NCBI GenBank assembly: GCA_020249505.1
Contig: JADCFN010000012.1
Span: forward strand, 44,083-108,082
Length of the DNA stretch: 64,000 nucleotides
Reading direction: 5' to 3'
Source of the DNA: Roseomonas sp.
GTDB taxonomy: Bacteria > Pseudomonadota > Alphaproteobacteria > Acetobacterales > Acetobacteraceae
The notes beneath the pieces are model-generated. The model made no database searches. It was not told where the DNA came from and saw nothing but the letters and a program-made list of their open reading frames with translations. A program made the translations under genes and the position numbers. Below, one piece after another: positions 27,586 to 37,225 of the stretch (its first letter is position 1; each line of letters opens with the position of its first letter).

Positions 27586-28626
27586 TCAAAGCCAGCCTTT
27601 GCGGCGGAAATAGAGAATGGGCAGAATGGCTGAGACGATCATCAGTAGAAGCGCCAGGGGATAGCCAAGGGCTAGCTTTAACTCCGGCATGAATTCGAAA
27701 TTCATGCCGTAAATGCTGGCAATGAGCGTGGGCGGCATAAGCGCAACCGAAGCCACGGTGAAGGTCTTGATGATGGCGTTCTGTTCCACATTCAAGACGC
27801 CCAGCACCGCATCCAGCAGGAATTGCGCCTTGGAATTAAGAAAGCTTGCGTGTTCCACCAGGGATCGCACATCGCGCACCAGGGTCTTGATCAGCGCCTG
27901 GTTTTCCTTGCGTATCGTTGTTTCTTTCTCTGCGCCCACAAAGGTCAGAATGCGCGACAGCCCAAGCAAGGTTTCGGAAGCGCGGGTGGTCACTTCCCCA
28001 ACCTGGCCCAGGGTGAATAGGGCTTCCTTCAACTTGTCATTGCGCCGATGCATTTTGAAATCAGCCTGGGAGGTGCGGAAGGTCGATTGGCTCGCCTTAT
28101 CCATATCCGCGCCAACTTTTTCCAGAATATCGGCCAGCCGATCCACGATTTGTTCAAACAGATGCAGCATGACCGCATCAGCCGATTGCAGCAGGCTTGG
28201 TTGGCGTTGCGCCCGCGCGCCGAAAATGCTGAAGGCGCGCGGTGTTGCGTAGCGCACCGTGACCAGTGCGCTATTGGTCAGCACGAAGCTGATAGGGGTT
28301 GAGCCATAATCGCCCGAATCAACGCCATGAAGAAAATTGGCCGTGAGGAACAGCGCATCATCTTCCCGATACAGGCGCGATGAGCTTTCGATTTCCTGCA
28401 TCTCCTCCCGCGTCGGGATTTCGAGCGACAGGGCGTTTTGTACTGCGCGTTCTTCCGCAGGCGTGGGATTGAGCAGGTCAATCCAAACGGCGCTGCGCAG
28501 ATTCTCTGTTTCCGCGACTTCGGCCGCGCTTTCGCGCGCGGGTTCCGGCAAGGCGGCGGTGATGTCAGAAATCGCGCCTTCGCGTACGCGACAGCGGCCA
28601 TCCCTAACGGTCCAGGTTGTCAGCAT
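27586..28626 (-). CDS. corA: CorA-type magnesium/cobalt transporter
   Basis: A 346-residue cytoplasmic-funnel channel. A large N-terminal alpha/beta domain is followed by a long helix (about 170-285) and two C-terminal membrane segments. The selectivity signature YGMNFEFMPE lies between them (MPPTLIASIYGMNFEF). The protein ends RRKGWL, the basic tail of the family. It probably carries magnesium. Downstream by 17 bases lies the formamidase gene; upstream, 158 bases separate it from tatA, with hairpins between. Confidence 0.9.
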   Translation of the reverse strand: MLTTWTVRDGRCRVREGAISDITAALPEPARESAAEVAETENLRSAVWIDLLNPTPAEERAVQNALSLEIPTREEMQEIESSSRLYREDDALFLTANFLHGVDSGDYGSTPISFVLTNSALVTVRYATPRAFSIFGARAQRQPSLLQSADAVMLHLFEQIVDRLADILEKVGADMDKASQSTFRTSQADFKMHRRNDKLKEALFTLGQVGEVTTRASETLLGLSRILTFVGAEKETTIRKENQALIKTLVRDVRSLVEHASFLNSKAQFLLDAVLGVLNVEQNAIIKTFTVASVALMPPTLIASIYGMNFEFMPELKLALGYPLALLLMIVSAILPILYFRRKGWL

Positions 28627-28739
28627 GGCGCGGGCCCTCCACGCGACGGGAACAGCGGAAACTTAGTAAACTTGGCCCGGCAGCCTGAATAGTGCCATGC
28701 CCCCAGGCCCGGGCTTATTCGCCCGGGGCAGGAGCTATA

Positions 28740-28774
28740 GCCAAGCCCGCCACCTTATGGCGCTGGGGCTTGGC
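28740..28774 (-). terminator. Stem-loop downstream of tatA
   Basis: GCCAAGCCC (28740-28748) pairs with GGGCTTGGC (28766-28774), and inside it GCCA pairs with TGGC around a CCTTA loop. It starts 10 bases after the tatA stop. There is no clear T run on the minus strand, so it may be a stabiliser or a factor-dependent terminator. A second hairpin, CCCGGGC-TTATTC-GCCCGGG, follows at 28708-28727. Confidence 0.5.
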
Positions 28775-28784
28775 GTAAATGGCC

Positions 28785-29057
28785 TTAGGCGCCCGGGCGG
28801 GGCGGCGTGGTTTGCGCAGAAGCCGTCTGCGCGGTGGAAGATGCCGCGGCGGGGCCCTGGATGCTGCCGGCCGGCTGGGTCTGCCCCTGGGCCTGCGCCT
28901 CCATCGAGGCATCCGCCTGATCTTCCTTGATATTTTGCTTGAAGGACTTGATGCCCTTGGCCAGATCGCCCATCAGGCCGCTGATCTTGCCGCTGCCGAA
29001 AAGCAGCAGAACGACCAGCAGAACAACAAGCCAATGCCAGATGCTGAAGGAACCCAT
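28785..29057 (-). CDS. tatA: Sec-independent translocase subunit TatA
   Basis: A 90-residue protein starting [21 protein letters not shown], the single TatA membrane helix. The hinge [21 protein letters not shown] and an amphipathic helix follow, then a Gln/Ala/Pro-rich tail. TatA forms the export pore for folded, twin-arginine proteins. tatB and tatC are not adjacent. Several proteins in this window carry twin-arginine-type signals (amidase, WD40-like protein, TctC and peptide-binding protein), so it has likely clients here. Confidence 0.93.
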   Translation of the reverse strand: MGSFSIWHWLVVLLVVLLLFGSGKISGLMGDLAKGIKSFKQNIKEDQADASMEAQAQGQTQPAGSIQGPAAASSTAQTASAQTTPPRPGA

Positions 29058-29352
29058 TGCGACGCCTCAATTCCCAATTGGAAGTCCCGCCGGAGCGGTT
29101 CTTCGGACCCTATGACATGGCGGCAACCTAAAAGCCAAGGGGTCACCGCGCAAATCCCTAAATGGTTTCTCGCGGGGCCTGCCGCAATGGGGGTTGAAAA
29201 CCAAACTGGCTTTCACCATTTCCCCTCAATCCGGGCCCCTCTGGCGGGGGCCGTCCTGTTTTGGGGGCGGCCTGTCGCGATGTCGGATCGTGCAACCCTG
29301 CGCGGTCTCGGCCCCCCTATGGCTGATCCGCGCTATTGGATGAGGTTTGGGG
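29058..29352. other. Divergent intergenic region tatA / terC
   Basis: About 295 bases holding both promoters. I see no gene and no clear riboswitch. Base-pairing potential is high: AAATGGT near 29160 can pair with ACCATTT near 29215, and GGGCCCC lies close to GGGGGCC near 29237-29256. The TerC family is sometimes under a manganese riboswitch, but its conserved core was not found. Confidence 0.4.
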
Positions 29353-30354
29353 ATGGAATTCCTGGCTGCCGAATGGATGGGCAAGCCCTTCTGGATGTGG
29401 AAGGGCTTTTTGCTGATTGTTGTACTGCTGCTGGCCTTTGACCTTGGGGTGCTGAACCGCAAGGACAAGGAAATGGGCGTCGCCCAATCCCTGTGGCTTT
29501 CCGCCTTCTATATCGCCTTTGCCATGCTCTATGGCGCCGGCATTTGGTGGGCCTATGAAACCGGGGAGATCACGACCTCTGACGGGGTCCATGCCGGCAT
29601 GGCCTATTTCACCGGCTTCTTCATCGAAAAGGCGCTGTCTATCGACAATGTCTTCGTGATCAGCCTGATCTTTGGCTATTTCGCCATCCCGGCCCGCTAT
29701 CAATATCGCGCGCTGGTCTGGGGCATCATTGGCGTGATTGTGCTGCGCGGCATCATGATTGGCCTGGGCGCGGCGCTGGTGCAGCAGTATAGCTGGGTGC
29801 TCTATATATTTGGCGCCTTCCTGATCGCGACCGGCATCAAGATGCTGGTGGTGCCGGAAGGGGAGCAGGATATCTCGAAAAACCCGGTGGTCCGCTTCAT
29901 GCGCAAGCACATGCGCGTGACGGATGAACTGCATGGCCAGAAATTCTTCGTCCGTCAGATGGACCCGGCCACGGGAAAGAAGCTGGCCTTCGCCACGCCG
30001 CTATTCCTGGCGTTGGTGGTGATCAATATCGCCGATCTGATTTTCGCGGTGGATAGCGTGCCGGCGATCTTCGCCATCACGACTGATACCTTCATTGTCT
30101 ATACCGCGAATATCATGGCGATCCTGGGGCTGCGGGCGCTGTATTTCGCGCTTGCCGCCATGGTGCATCGCTTCCACTACCTGAAATATGCGTTGGCGCT
30201 GGTGCTGGTGTTCATCGGCGGCAAGATCTTCTGGAACCAGATGGTCGGCAAGCTTGACCCCGCGATTTCGCTGGGTGTGACGGCGGCCATCATCGCGGGC
30301 GGGATTTTCGTCTCGCTCTGGAAAACCCGCGGCCAGCAGGCGCATAGTACCTGA
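29353..30354 (+). CDS. TerC/Alx-family membrane protein
   Basis: A 333-residue integral membrane protein with about nine hydrophobic segments. Acidic residues sit inside membrane segments at FFIEKALSIDNVFVISLIF (about 88-106) and NIADLIFAVDSVPAIFAIT (about 217-235), the hallmark of TerC. Relatives export manganese or protect against tellurite and metal loading of secreted proteins. ATG 29353 has GAGG seven bases upstream; a TTG two codons earlier is less likely. It converges with the ureidoglycolate lyase gene. Confidence 0.88.
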   Translation: MEFLAAEWMGKPFWMWKGFLLIVVLLLAFDLGVLNRKDKEMGVAQSLWLSAFYIAFAMLYGAGIWWAYETGEITTSDGVHAGMAYFTGFFIEKALSIDNVFVISLIFGYFAIPARYQYRALVWGIIGVIVLRGIMIGLGAALVQQYSWVLYIFGAFLIATGIKMLVVPEGEQDISKNPVVRFMRKHMRVTDELHGQKFFVRQMDPATGKKLAFATPLFLALVVINIADLIFAVDSVPAIFAITTDTFIVYTANIMAILGLRALYFALAAMVHRFHYLKYALALVLVFIGGKIFWNQMVGKLDPAISLGVTAAIIAGGIFVSLWKTRGQQAHST

Positions 30355-30362
30355 GCCAGGTT

Positions 30363-30836
30363 TTAGCCGAGGTGCAGTTCAAAAGGCTGCACCTCAACAA
30401 ATTCATCATCGGCGCTGGTGCCATCCTTCCACATGAAAACAGCGAAGCGTGCTTCACGGTCAAACACAGTCGAAGGATGGTGCCAGACATTGGCACCGTA
30501 AGTGACCCCCTGATCAGGCCGCGCCAGAAAGGCGCGTGCCTTTGCCATATCCGGCCCGCCATCCGCCCCATGCGGCGCCACCAGCACCAGCCAGCGCCCC
30601 GCTTCCATGGGGATGAAGGATTGTGAGGAGAATTCGTGCCGCTCCATGGTGGTGGATGCGAAAGGCGCCGATTTCGGCACGGCGCGCGTGAAGGAAAGGC
30701 TGGGGCTGGCCCCGCCACGGCGGTTTTCCAGCATCTTGTCTATGTAAGCGCGCCCTGGAGAGGCCGGGCTTTCCAGCACCTCCCCAAAAGAGGCGAAGGC
30801 TTCGGCGGTGAGGGGTTCGGTGGTGATGCGGCGCAT
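30363..30836 (-). CDS. allA: Ureidoglycolate lyase
   Basis: A 157-residue cupin-like enzyme splitting ureidoglycolate into glyoxylate and urea. It starts RRITTEPLTAEAFASFGEVLE, the family beginning, and contains MERHEFSSQSFIPME, a VLVAPHG segment, and ANVWHHPSTVFDREARFAVF with the conserved His pair. ATG 30836 matches the family start; the open frame extends upstream into non-coding sequence. It diverges from the urease operon (143 bases between starts), so the enzyme producing urea sits beside the one consuming it. No other allantoin gene is in the window. Confidence 0.85.
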   Translation of the reverse strand: MRRITTEPLTAEAFASFGEVLESPASPGRAYIDKMLENRRGGASPSLSFTRAVPKSAPFASTTMERHEFSSQSFIPMEAGRWLVLVAPHGADGGPDMAKARAFLARPDQGVTYGANVWHHPSTVFDREARFAVFMWKDGTSADDEFVEVQPFELHLG

Positions 30837-30979
30837 GGGATGACTTTCGGTTTGATCCACGCCACCAAAGCCGCGCCGCGCGCGCCTGTCCAGCCCGGAA
30901 ACCTGCCTGTGTTTTGCGCAGAATTTGCCCCCAGCCGCGCCATTTGGTGGCGGGCGCTGGGCGTGGTTAATCTCACGCC

Positions 30980-31810
30980 ATGAATGCCGCCGCACTGCCC
31001 CAGCCTAGCCATCAGCGCTCTCGCGGGCGGTTGGAATTGGATTATCATTTGCATGAAGGGCGCACGGTGCTCGGCGGGCTTTATCAATCGCCACCCATGC
31101 GCGCCCTGTTTCCCGACCCCGAAGCTGATGAGGCACCGATCTGCGCGCTGGTGAATACCGCGGGGGGGCTCGCTGGCGGCGATAAGGTGGAAATCGCGCT
31201 CAGCCTTGGTGCCGGGGCGCGGGCGAGTTTCTCCACCCCGGCGGCTGAGAAAATTTATCGCAGCCTTGGCCCCGCCACCGAAATCAACGTGACGCTTGAA
31301 GCGAGCCCCGGCGCGGTTTTCGAATGGATCCCGCAGGAAACTATCCTGTTCGAAGGTGCGCGGCTTGAACGCCGTCTGAATGCCGATATCGCGGAGGACG
31401 CGACTTTGCTGATGGCCGAAGCGCTGGTCTTCGGCCGCGCCGCGCGGGGGGAGACCTGGCGGCGTGGCGCTTTGCAGGATTCCTGGCGCATCCAGCGCGG
31501 TGGCAAGCTGCTTTGGGCGGATGGGCTCAGCCTTGGTGAGGATATCGCCGCCGATTTTGCCGACCCCTTTGGGTTCGCAGAAGCCGAAGCGCTGGGCAGC
31601 CTGGCGCTGGCTGGTCCGCTGGCCACGGCCGAATTGCGCGATGCTTTGCGTGAAGATGGCGCGCTGGCAAGCCTTGTCCGGCCCGGGCTTTTGGTCACGC
31701 GCTGGCTTGGTGGTGCTGTTGCCGTGCGCGAAGGGCTGGGGGCGGCGATTTGCCGGCTGCGGCCCGCGCTTGGTCTGCCGGCGCGGCTGCCGCGGCTATG
31801 GACGACATGA
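30980..31810 (+). CDS. ureD: Urease accessory protein UreD
   Basis: A 276-residue scaffold protein needed for nickel insertion into apo-urease. Recognisable segments are ICALVNTAGGLAGGDKVEIAL (about 55-75), FSTPAAEKIYRS, and EWIPQETILFEGARLERR, all typical of UreD/UreH. It opens the order ureD-A-B-C-E-F-G. 48 bases separate its stop from ureA. The start ATG follows the divergent gap with ureidoglycolate lyase, where the operon promoter must lie. Confidence 0.93.
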   Translation: MNAAALPQPSHQRSRGRLELDYHLHEGRTVLGGLYQSPPMRALFPDPEADEAPICALVNTAGGLAGGDKVEIALSLGAGARASFSTPAAEKIYRSLGPATEINVTLEASPGAVFEWIPQETILFEGARLERRLNADIAEDATLLMAEALVFGRAARGETWRRGALQDSWRIQRGGKLLWADGLSLGEDIAADFADPFGFAEAEALGSLALAGPLATAELRDALREDGALASLVRPGLLVTRWLGGAVAVREGLGAAICRLRPALGLPARLPRLWTT

Positions 31811-31858
31811 AGCAGAAAATCCCATGATAATGGCACAGCGATTGCGGAACCCAACGCC

Positions 31859-32320
31859 ATGAACCTGACCCCGCGTGAAAAAGACAAGCTGATGATTTCC
31901 ATGGCGGCGATCGTGGCGCGACGGCGCCTGGAACGCGGCCTGAAAATGAACTTCCCCGAAGCCGTGGCGCTGATCACGGATTTCGTGGTGGAAGGTGCGC
32001 GCGATGGCCGCAGCGTGGCGGAATTGATGCGCGATGGCGCCACCGTGCTGACGCGTGACCAGGTGATGGAAGGCATCGCGGAGATGCTCCATGAAATCCA
32101 GGTGGAAGCGACCTTCCCGGATGGCACAAAGCTGGTGACGGTGCATCAGCCAATCCGTGCGCCGGCGGCGAAGAAGCCCAGCGCCAAGGCGAAGCCTGCC
32201 CCGAAGGCTAAGGTGAAAGCCGCACCAAAAGCCAAAGCCAAAGTCGCGACTAAACCGAAGGCGAAAGCCGCCAAGCCAAAAGCGAAGGCCAAGCCAGCGA
32301 GTAAGGGAGCCCGCAAATGA
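31859..32320 (+). CDS. ureA: Urease gamma subunit with long lysine-rich tail
   Basis: The first 99 residues are a normal Ure[38 protein letters not shown], and an end at VTVHQPI. The usual protein stops there at about 100 residues, but this one continues for 54 residues made of Ala, Lys, Pro and Val with a few Thr, Ser, Gly and Arg, 19 of them lysine and none acidic, resembling a histone H1-type tail. The frame is continuous and ends in ATGA overlap with ureB, so no frameshift is implied. The tail should be exposed and could bind nucleic acid, polyanions or other subunits. Its function is unknown. Confidence 0.92.
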   Translation: MNLTPREKDKLMISMAAIVARRRLERGLKMNFPEAVALITDFVVEGARDGRSVAELMRDGATVLTRDQVMEGIAEMLHEIQVEATFPDGTKLVTVHQPIRAPAAKKPSAKAKPAPKAKVKAAPKAKAKVATKPKAKAAKPKAKAKPASKGARK

Positions 32321-32622
32321 TCCCCGGCGAAATCATCACCGCCCCTGGCGAGATTACGTTGAATGCCTCACGCGACGCCGTGGAAATCACCGTGGCGAAT
32401 AAGGGTGACCGCCCGGTGCAGGTGGGCAGCCATTACCATTTCGCGGAAACCAATCCGCTGCTCGATTTTGATCGTGCAAAGGCGCGCGGCTGCCGGTTGG
32501 ATATTCCCGCTGGCACGGCAGTGCGTTTTGAACCGGGGCAAACGCGCAAGGTGCGCCTGATCCCGCTTTCAGGCGCACGCATCATCCATGGCTTTCGCGG
32601 CGAAACGGAAGGGGCGGTCTGA
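32317..32622 (+). CDS. ureB: Urease beta subunit
   Basis: A 101-residue structural subunit of the urease trimer. It begins [15 protein letters not shown] and contains [18 protein letters not shown] and [16 protein letters not shown], all invariant in UreB. It overlaps ureA by four bases and precedes ureC by three bases. Length is normal, so the lysine tail is confined to the gamma subunit. Confidence 0.95.
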   Translation: MIPGEIITAPGEITLNASRDAVEITVANKGDRPVQVGSHYHFAETNPLLDFDRAKARGCRLDIPAGTAVRFEPGQTRKVRLIPLSGARIIHGFRGETEGAV

Positions 32623-32625
32623 CCC

Positions 32626-34338
32626 ATGGCAACGAAAATCTCTCGCGCCGCCTATGCCGGCATGTATGGCCCAACCGTGGGCGACCGCGTGCGCCTGGCC
32701 GATACGGAAATCTTCATCGAAGTTGAGCGCGACCTGACTATCTATGGTGAGGAAGTGAAATTCGGCGGCGGCAAGGTGATCCGCGATGGCATGGGCCAAT
32801 CGCAAGTCACCCGCGCCAATGGCGCGATGGATACCGTCATCACCAATGCGCTGATTCTGGATCATTGGGGTGTGGTGAAGGCGGATATCGGCTTGCGCGG
32901 CGGGCGTATTGCCGCAATCGGCAAGGCGGGCAATCCCGATACGCAGCCCAATGTGGACATCATCATTGGGCCGGGCACGGAAATTATCGCCGGCGAAGGG
33001 CGCATCCTGACCGCGGGCGGGCTTGATGTGCATATCCATTTCATCTGCCCGCAGCAGATCGAAGAAGCGCTGGCGTCTGGCATCACCTCCATGTTCGGCG
33101 GTGGCACTGGCCCGGCGCATGGGACGCTGGCCACTACCTGCACGCCAGGCCCTTGGCATATGGAGCGTATGCTGCAGGCCGCCGAAGGCTTCCCAATGAA
33201 CCTTGGCTTCCTCGGCAAGGGCAATGCCGCGCTACCGGCAGGGCTGGAGGAACAAATCCGTGCGGGCGCCTGTGGGCTGAAATTGCATGAGGATTGGGGC
33301 ACGACGCCGAAAGCGATTGATAACTGCCTTTCCGTCGCGGATGAGATGGATATCCAAATCGCCATCCATACCGATACGCTGAATGAAAGCGGTTTTGTTG
33401 AGGAAACCATCAAGGCCATTCGCGGCCGCACCATTCAGGCCTTCCATACCGAAGGTGCCGGTGGCGGCCATGCGCCGGATATCCTGCGCCTGGTCGGTGA
33501 AGCGGGCGTGCTGCCTTCTTCCACCAACCCCACCATGCCTTACACGGTGAATACGGTGGATGAGCATTTGGATATGCTCATGGTGTGCCACCATCTTGAT
33601 CCGCGCATTGCGGAAGATGTGGCCTTTGCCGAAAGCCGCATCCGCAAGGAAACCATCGCCGCCGAAGATATCCTGCATGATATCGGCGCCATCAGCATGA
33701 TGTCGTCTGATAGCCAGGCGATGGGGCGCGTGGGTGAGGTAATCATCCGCACCTGGCAGACCGCGCATAAGATGAAGGTCCAGCGCGGGCGCTTGCCGGA
33801 AGAAAAGGGTGACAATGATAATGCGCGCGCCAAGCGCTATATCGCCAAATACACCATCAACCCGGCGATTGCGCAGGGCGTGTCTGATCATGTCGGCAGC
33901 GTGGAAGTGGGCAAGATCGCCGATCTGGTGATGTGGACGCCGGCCTTTTTCGGCGTGAAGCCGGACATGGTGTTGAAGGGCGGCACCATTGCCATGGCGC
34001 TGATGGGCGACCCCAATGCCTCCATCCCCACGCCGCAGCCAGTGCATTACCGGCCGATGTTTGGCAGCTATGGGCGTTCTCGTCTGCTATCTGCGGTGAC
34101 CTTCGTGAGCGGTGCTGCGTTGCAAGCGGATATCGCCGGGCGCTTCGGGCTTTCGCGCGAATTGCTGGCGGTGCGCAATTGCCGTGGTGGGATCAGCAAG
34201 CGCAGCATGGTGCATAACGGCACGCTCCCCAAGATTGAGGTTGATCCCGAAACCTATGAGGTGCGCGCCGATGGCGTGCTGCTGGTCTGCGAACCCGCCA
34301 AGGTGCTGCCCATGGCGCAGCGCTATTTCATGTTTTGA
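32626..34338 (+). CDS. ureC: Urease alpha (catalytic) subunit
   Basis: The 570-residue nickel amidohydrolase that splits urea to ammonia and carbamate. Nickel ligands and catalytic residues match the classical numbering plus two: H136 and H138 (LDVHIHF), the carbamylated K219 ([10 protein letters not shown]), H248, H274 ([12 protein letters not shown]), the flap C321 with H322 (MVCHHLDP) and D362 ([12 protein letters not shown]). The C-terminus MAQRYFMF is canonical. All essential residues are present, so the enzyme should be active once metallated. Confidence 0.97.
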   Translation: MATKISRAAYAGMYGPTVGDRVRLADTEIFIEVERDLTIYGEEVKFGGGKVIRDGMGQSQVTRANGAMDTVITNALILDHWGVVKADIGLRGGRIAAIGKAGNPDTQPNVDIIIGPGTEIIAGEGRILTAGGLDVHIHFICPQQIEEALASGITSMFGGGTGPAHGTLATTCTPGPWHMERMLQAAEGFPMNLGFLGKGNAALPAGLEEQIRAGACGLKLHEDWGTTPKAIDNCLSVADEMDIQIAIHTDTLNESGFVEETIKAIRGRTIQAFHTEGAGGGHAPDILRLVGEAGVLPSSTNPTMPYTVNTVDEHLDMLMVCHHLDPRIAEDVAFAESRIRKETIAAEDILHDIGAISMMSSDSQAMGRVGEVIIRTWQTAHKMKVQRGRLPEEKGDNDNARAKRYIAKYTINPAIAQGVSDHVGSVEVGKIADLVMWTPAFFGVKPDMVLKGGTIAMALMGDPNASIPTPQPVHYRPMFGSYGRSRLLSAVTFVSGAALQADIAGRFGLSRELLAVRNCRGGISKRSMVHNGTLPKIEVDPETYEVRADGVLLVCEPAKVLPMAQRYFMF

Positions 34339-34350
34339 GGTGTGCCTGAG

Positions 34351-34887
34351 ATGACTGAAACTCTCCCCCGCGCCATTCAAGTGCTGCCCGCTGGCGGCTG
34401 GGTGGAACGCACCGCGCGCCATCGCGTGACGCTGGATTTCGATGACCGCTTCCGTCGCCGCAAGCGCTATGTCGCGGAAGATGGTTTTGCGTTTTTGCTG
34501 GATTTGGAGGAAGCGACTGTGCTCCGCCAGGGCGATGGGCTGCTGCTGGAAGGTGGTGGCGTCATTCTGGTGGAGGCCGCGCCCGAGCCCCTGATTGAGG
34601 TCACGGCGGAAACGCCAGAACGCCTTGCGCGTTTGGCTTGGCACCTGGGTAACCGGCATTTGCCGACGCAGATCGAAGGCAGCCGCATCCTGATCCGCAA
34701 GGATCATGTGATTGAAGCCATGCTGAAGGGCCTGGGCGCGCAATTGCAGCATGTGGAGGTTGCCTTCGATCCCGAAGGCGGCGCTTACGGGGAACATAAC
34801 CGCCATCCGGGGCATCATCACCATCATCACGGTGATGGCGATCACGACCATCATCACGGCGATGGCCATCATCACCACCATCACTGA
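34351..34887 (+). CDS. ureE: Urease nickel chaperone UreE
   Basis: A 178-residue nickel-binding chaperone. The UreE N-domain is visible in DFDDRFRRRKRYVAEDG, and the metal domain in WHLGNRHLPTQIEG with LIRKDHVIEAMLKGLGA. The C-terminus is a His-rich tail of about 36 residues with 18 histidines in HHHHHH and HHH runs separated by Gly/Asp, able to store several nickel ions. ATG 34351 has GAGG 10 bases upstream; the GTG at 34342 lies too close to it. ureF begins 28 bases after its stop. Confidence 0.93.
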   Translation: MTETLPRAIQVLPAGGWVERTARHRVTLDFDDRFRRRKRYVAEDGFAFLLDLEEATVLRQGDGLLLEGGGVILVEAAPEPLIEVTAETPERLARLAWHLGNRHLPTQIEGSRILIRKDHVIEAMLKGLGAQLQHVEVAFDPEGGAYGEHNRHPGHHHHHHGDGDHDHHHGDGHHHHHH

Positions 34888-34915
34888 AAAACGCGCGAGC
34901 GCCGCACAGCAGGCG

Positions 34916-35581
34916 ATGTATCGGCTGCTGACTTGGCTTTCGCCGGCCTATCCGGTCGGCGCCTATACCTATAGCCATGGGCTGGAAGCGGCGGTGGAAG
35001 CGGGCAGCGTGGCCAAGCGCGATGGGCTGATTGCCTATGTCAGCACTGCCTTGCAGCGCGGCGCGGGGCGCGTGGATGGCGCGCTGCTGGTCGCCGCGCA
35101 TCGCGCCATGCTGAAAGGCGACGACAAGGCATTGGATGAGGTTGCCGAACTGGGTGCCGCCTGGCGCGGCACGGCGGAAACTGCTTTGGAAGCGGAAGCG
35201 CAAGGCACGGCCTTCACCAACGTCACTATTGCCGTCTGGCCTACGCCGCGGTTTGCCGCCTTTGCTGCACGGCACCCCCGCCAATTGGCCCATGCGGTGG
35301 CTTTCGGTGCGGCAGCGGCGGAACAGGGCATCGCCGCGCGCGATGCGGCCTTCGGATTCCTCTCGGCTTTTGCGGCCAATCTGGTTTCCGCCGGCGTGCG
35401 GCTGGTGCCGCTTGGGCAGACCGATGGCCAGCTTGCCATCGCCGCGCTGCAACCCGCTGTCGCGGTGGCGACCGAGGCGGCGCTTACCACTGACCTCACC
35501 CGGCTTGGCACCGCCGCACCGATGTTGGATATTTTTTCCCTGCGTCATGAGACGCAATATACAAGGTTGTTCAGATCATGA
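34916..35581 (+). CDS. ureF: Urease accessory protein UreF
   Basis: A 221-residue helical protein that, with UreD and UreG, forms the activation complex. It begins [24 protein letters not shown], where [16 protein letters not shown] is the family signature. In-frame ATGs further upstream (34835, 34862) would only translate the out-of-frame shadow of the UreE His-repeat, so ATG 34916 is preferred. Its stop overlaps ureG by four bases. Confidence 0.92.
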   Translation: MYRLLTWLSPAYPVGAYTYSHGLEAAVEAGSVAKRDGLIAYVSTALQRGAGRVDGALLVAAHRAMLKGDDKALDEVAELGAAWRGTAETALEAEAQGTAFTNVTIAVWPTPRFAAFAARHPRQLAHAVAFGAAAAEQGIAARDAAFGFLSAFAANLVSAGVRLVPLGQTDGQLAIAALQPAVAVATEAALTTDLTRLGTAAPMLDIFSLRHETQYTRLFRS

Positions 35582-36210
35582 GCACTTCGCAGAATGGCCC
35601 ATTTCGCGTGGGCATTGGTGGCCCGGTTGGTTCCGGCAAAACCGCGCTGGTGGATCGCCTCTGCAAATACATGCGCGACCGCTACGACATCGCGGTCATC
35701 ACCAATGACATCTATACGCGCGAAGATGCGGAATTCCTGACACGCTCCGGCGCGCTGGTGCCCGAACGCATCGCGGGAGTGGAAACCGGTGGCTGCCCGC
35801 ATACCGCGATCCGCGAAGATGCCTCCATCAACCTTGCTGCCGTGCATGACATGGCGGTGAAATTCCCGAAGCTTGAGATCCTGTTCATTGAAAGCGGCGG
35901 CGATAATCTGGCGGCGACCTTCAGCCCGGAATTGGCGGATCTGACCATCTACGTGATTGATGTCTCGGCGGGTGACAAGATTCCGCGCAAAGGCGGGCCG
36001 GGCATCACGCGAAGCGATTTGCTGGTGATCAACAAGATTGATCTGGCGCCGCTGGTCGGTGCTGATCTTTCCGTGATGGATCGCGATGCGCGCAAGATGC
36101 GCGGAACGCGCCCCTTCATCTTCACCAATCTGAAGGCGCTGCAAGGGGTTTCCGATATCGCTGATTTCATCGTCGCACAGGGCGGCATTACGCCAAGGGC
36201 CGCAGCATGA
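35578..36210 (+). CDS. ureG: Urease GTPase UreG
   Basis: SIMIBI-class GTPase of 210 residues powering nickel delivery to urease. P-loop [14 protein letters not shown] (about 13-26), the nickel-binding CPH in [14 protein letters not shown], and the guanine motif NKID ([12 protein letters not shown]) are all present. It overlaps both ureF (upstream) and the dehydrogenase gene (downstream) by four bases, so the whole run is tightly coupled. Confidence 0.96.
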   Translation: MSTSQNGPFRVGIGGPVGSGKTALVDRLCKYMRDRYDIAVITNDIYTREDAEFLTRSGALVPERIAGVETGGCPHTAIREDASINLAAVHDMAVKFPKLEILFIESGGDNLAATFSPELADLTIYVIDVSAGDKIPRKGGPGITRSDLLVINKIDLAPLVGADLSVMDRDARKMRGTRPFIFTNLKALQGVSDIADFIVAQGGITPRAAA

Positions 36211-37133
36211 ACACGCCGCGCCATGTCATCATCCTCGGCATGGGGTTGATGGGTTGCGACATTGCGGCGATTTTCTTGAACGGCGGTTGGCGTGTGACCG
36301 CGGTGGAACCCGCGCGGGATCGTTGGCCTGCTGCACAGGCGCGCGTCGCGCAATCCATCACCCAATTGGATGGCGACCCTGCCGCGGCTTCTGGCCTGAC
36401 ACTTTTGGATGACATGAAGGCGCCGGATTACGCCGCGGCCGAAGCGGTGATTGAAGCCGTACCGGAAAGACTTGATCTGAAGCGCAAGGTATTTGCGGAG
36501 CTTGATGCGCTGGTGCCGGCGGGTATTCCCATCGCTTCCAACGCATCCGGCTATCGCATTACGGACATCGCCGGTGACCTGCCCGGGCGGGCACGCTGCG
36601 CAAACCTCCATTTCTTCCTACCCGCGCATCTGGTGCCGGGCGTCGAGGTGGTGCGCGGCGAATACACAGACCAAGCGGTGTGCGACAAGTTGGCTGACAT
36701 CATGGCGGGGCTTGGCCGCAAGGTCATTCGTGTAGCGAAAGATGTACCGGGTTTCCTTGCCAATCGCATCCAGCATGCGCTGATGCGCGAGGCCTTTTCG
36801 GTGATTGATCAGGGCCTCGCCACCGCTGAGGATGTTGATAATGCCGTGCGCTACGCCTTCGGCTTTCGCTATGTCGCGGCGGGGCCGATTTTGCAAAAGG
36901 AATTGGCGGGGCTGGAGACGCAATTGGAAGCCGGGCGCACCATCTATCCTTCGCTGAACAATAGCCCTGACCCAAGCCCGGGCCTGGCGCGGCTGGTGGC
37001 GGAAGGCAAGCTTGGCCCAAAGACAGGCGAGGGCTTTCGCCCCTGGCCGGCCGAGAAAACTGCCAAGGAACGCGCGCGCTACGAAAAGGCGCTGCTGGCG
37101 GCAGCGCGCATCCTGCGCGATGAGGAAGCGTGA
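36207..37133 (+). CDS. 3-hydroxyacyl-CoA dehydrogenase-like protein
   Basis: A 308-residue NAD-dependent dehydrogenase. The Rossmann motif is [17 protein letters not shown] (near the N-terminus). The central segment [13 protein letters not shown], then [19 protein letters not shown] with the catalytic-type His, and [21 protein letters not shown] follow the 3HCDH pattern with several substitutions. This could be a hydroxyacyl-CoA, carnitine or gulonate-type dehydrogenase. Its start codon overlaps the ureG stop (ATGA), which is unexpected for a urease operon. No biochemical link to urea is obvious. Confidence 0.78.
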   Translation: MNTPRHVIILGMGLMGCDIAAIFLNGGWRVTAVEPARDRWPAAQARVAQSITQLDGDPAAASGLTLLDDMKAPDYAAAEAVIEAVPERLDLKRKVFAELDALVPAGIPIASNASGYRITDIAGDLPGRARCANLHFFLPAHLVPGVEVVRGEYTDQAVCDKLADIMAGLGRKVIRVAKDVPGFLANRIQHALMREAFSVIDQGLATAEDVDNAVRYAFGFRYVAAGPILQKELAGLETQLEAGRTIYPSLNNSPDPSPGLARLVAEGKLGPKTGEGFRPWPAEKTAKERARYEKALLAAARILRDEEA

Positions 37134-37225
37134 GCCGCGAATAGCTTCCCGCGCGTCACGGTATCGGTTGAGGGAGCGTCCCCTTGAGTCGCGGCAAAGG
37201 GGGCGCCGTTATAAGTACCCGCTGA

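Noticed and set aside
29058..29352. Manganese (yybP-ykoY) riboswitch before the terC-like gene
   Set aside because: The conserved GGGGAGUAG-type core was not found, although the region can fold.
34801..34887. CRISPR-like or tandem repeat at CAT/CAC runs
   Set aside because: The periodicity is explained by His codons of the UreE tail.
34751..34915. Upstream starts for ureF
   Set aside because: They would translate the out-of-frame His-repeat of ureE as Ile/Thr repeats, not seen in UreF.
37134..37225. tRNA or terminator in the gap after the urease operon
   Set aside because: No cloverleaf or T-tailed hairpin could be drawn; only short GC stems.
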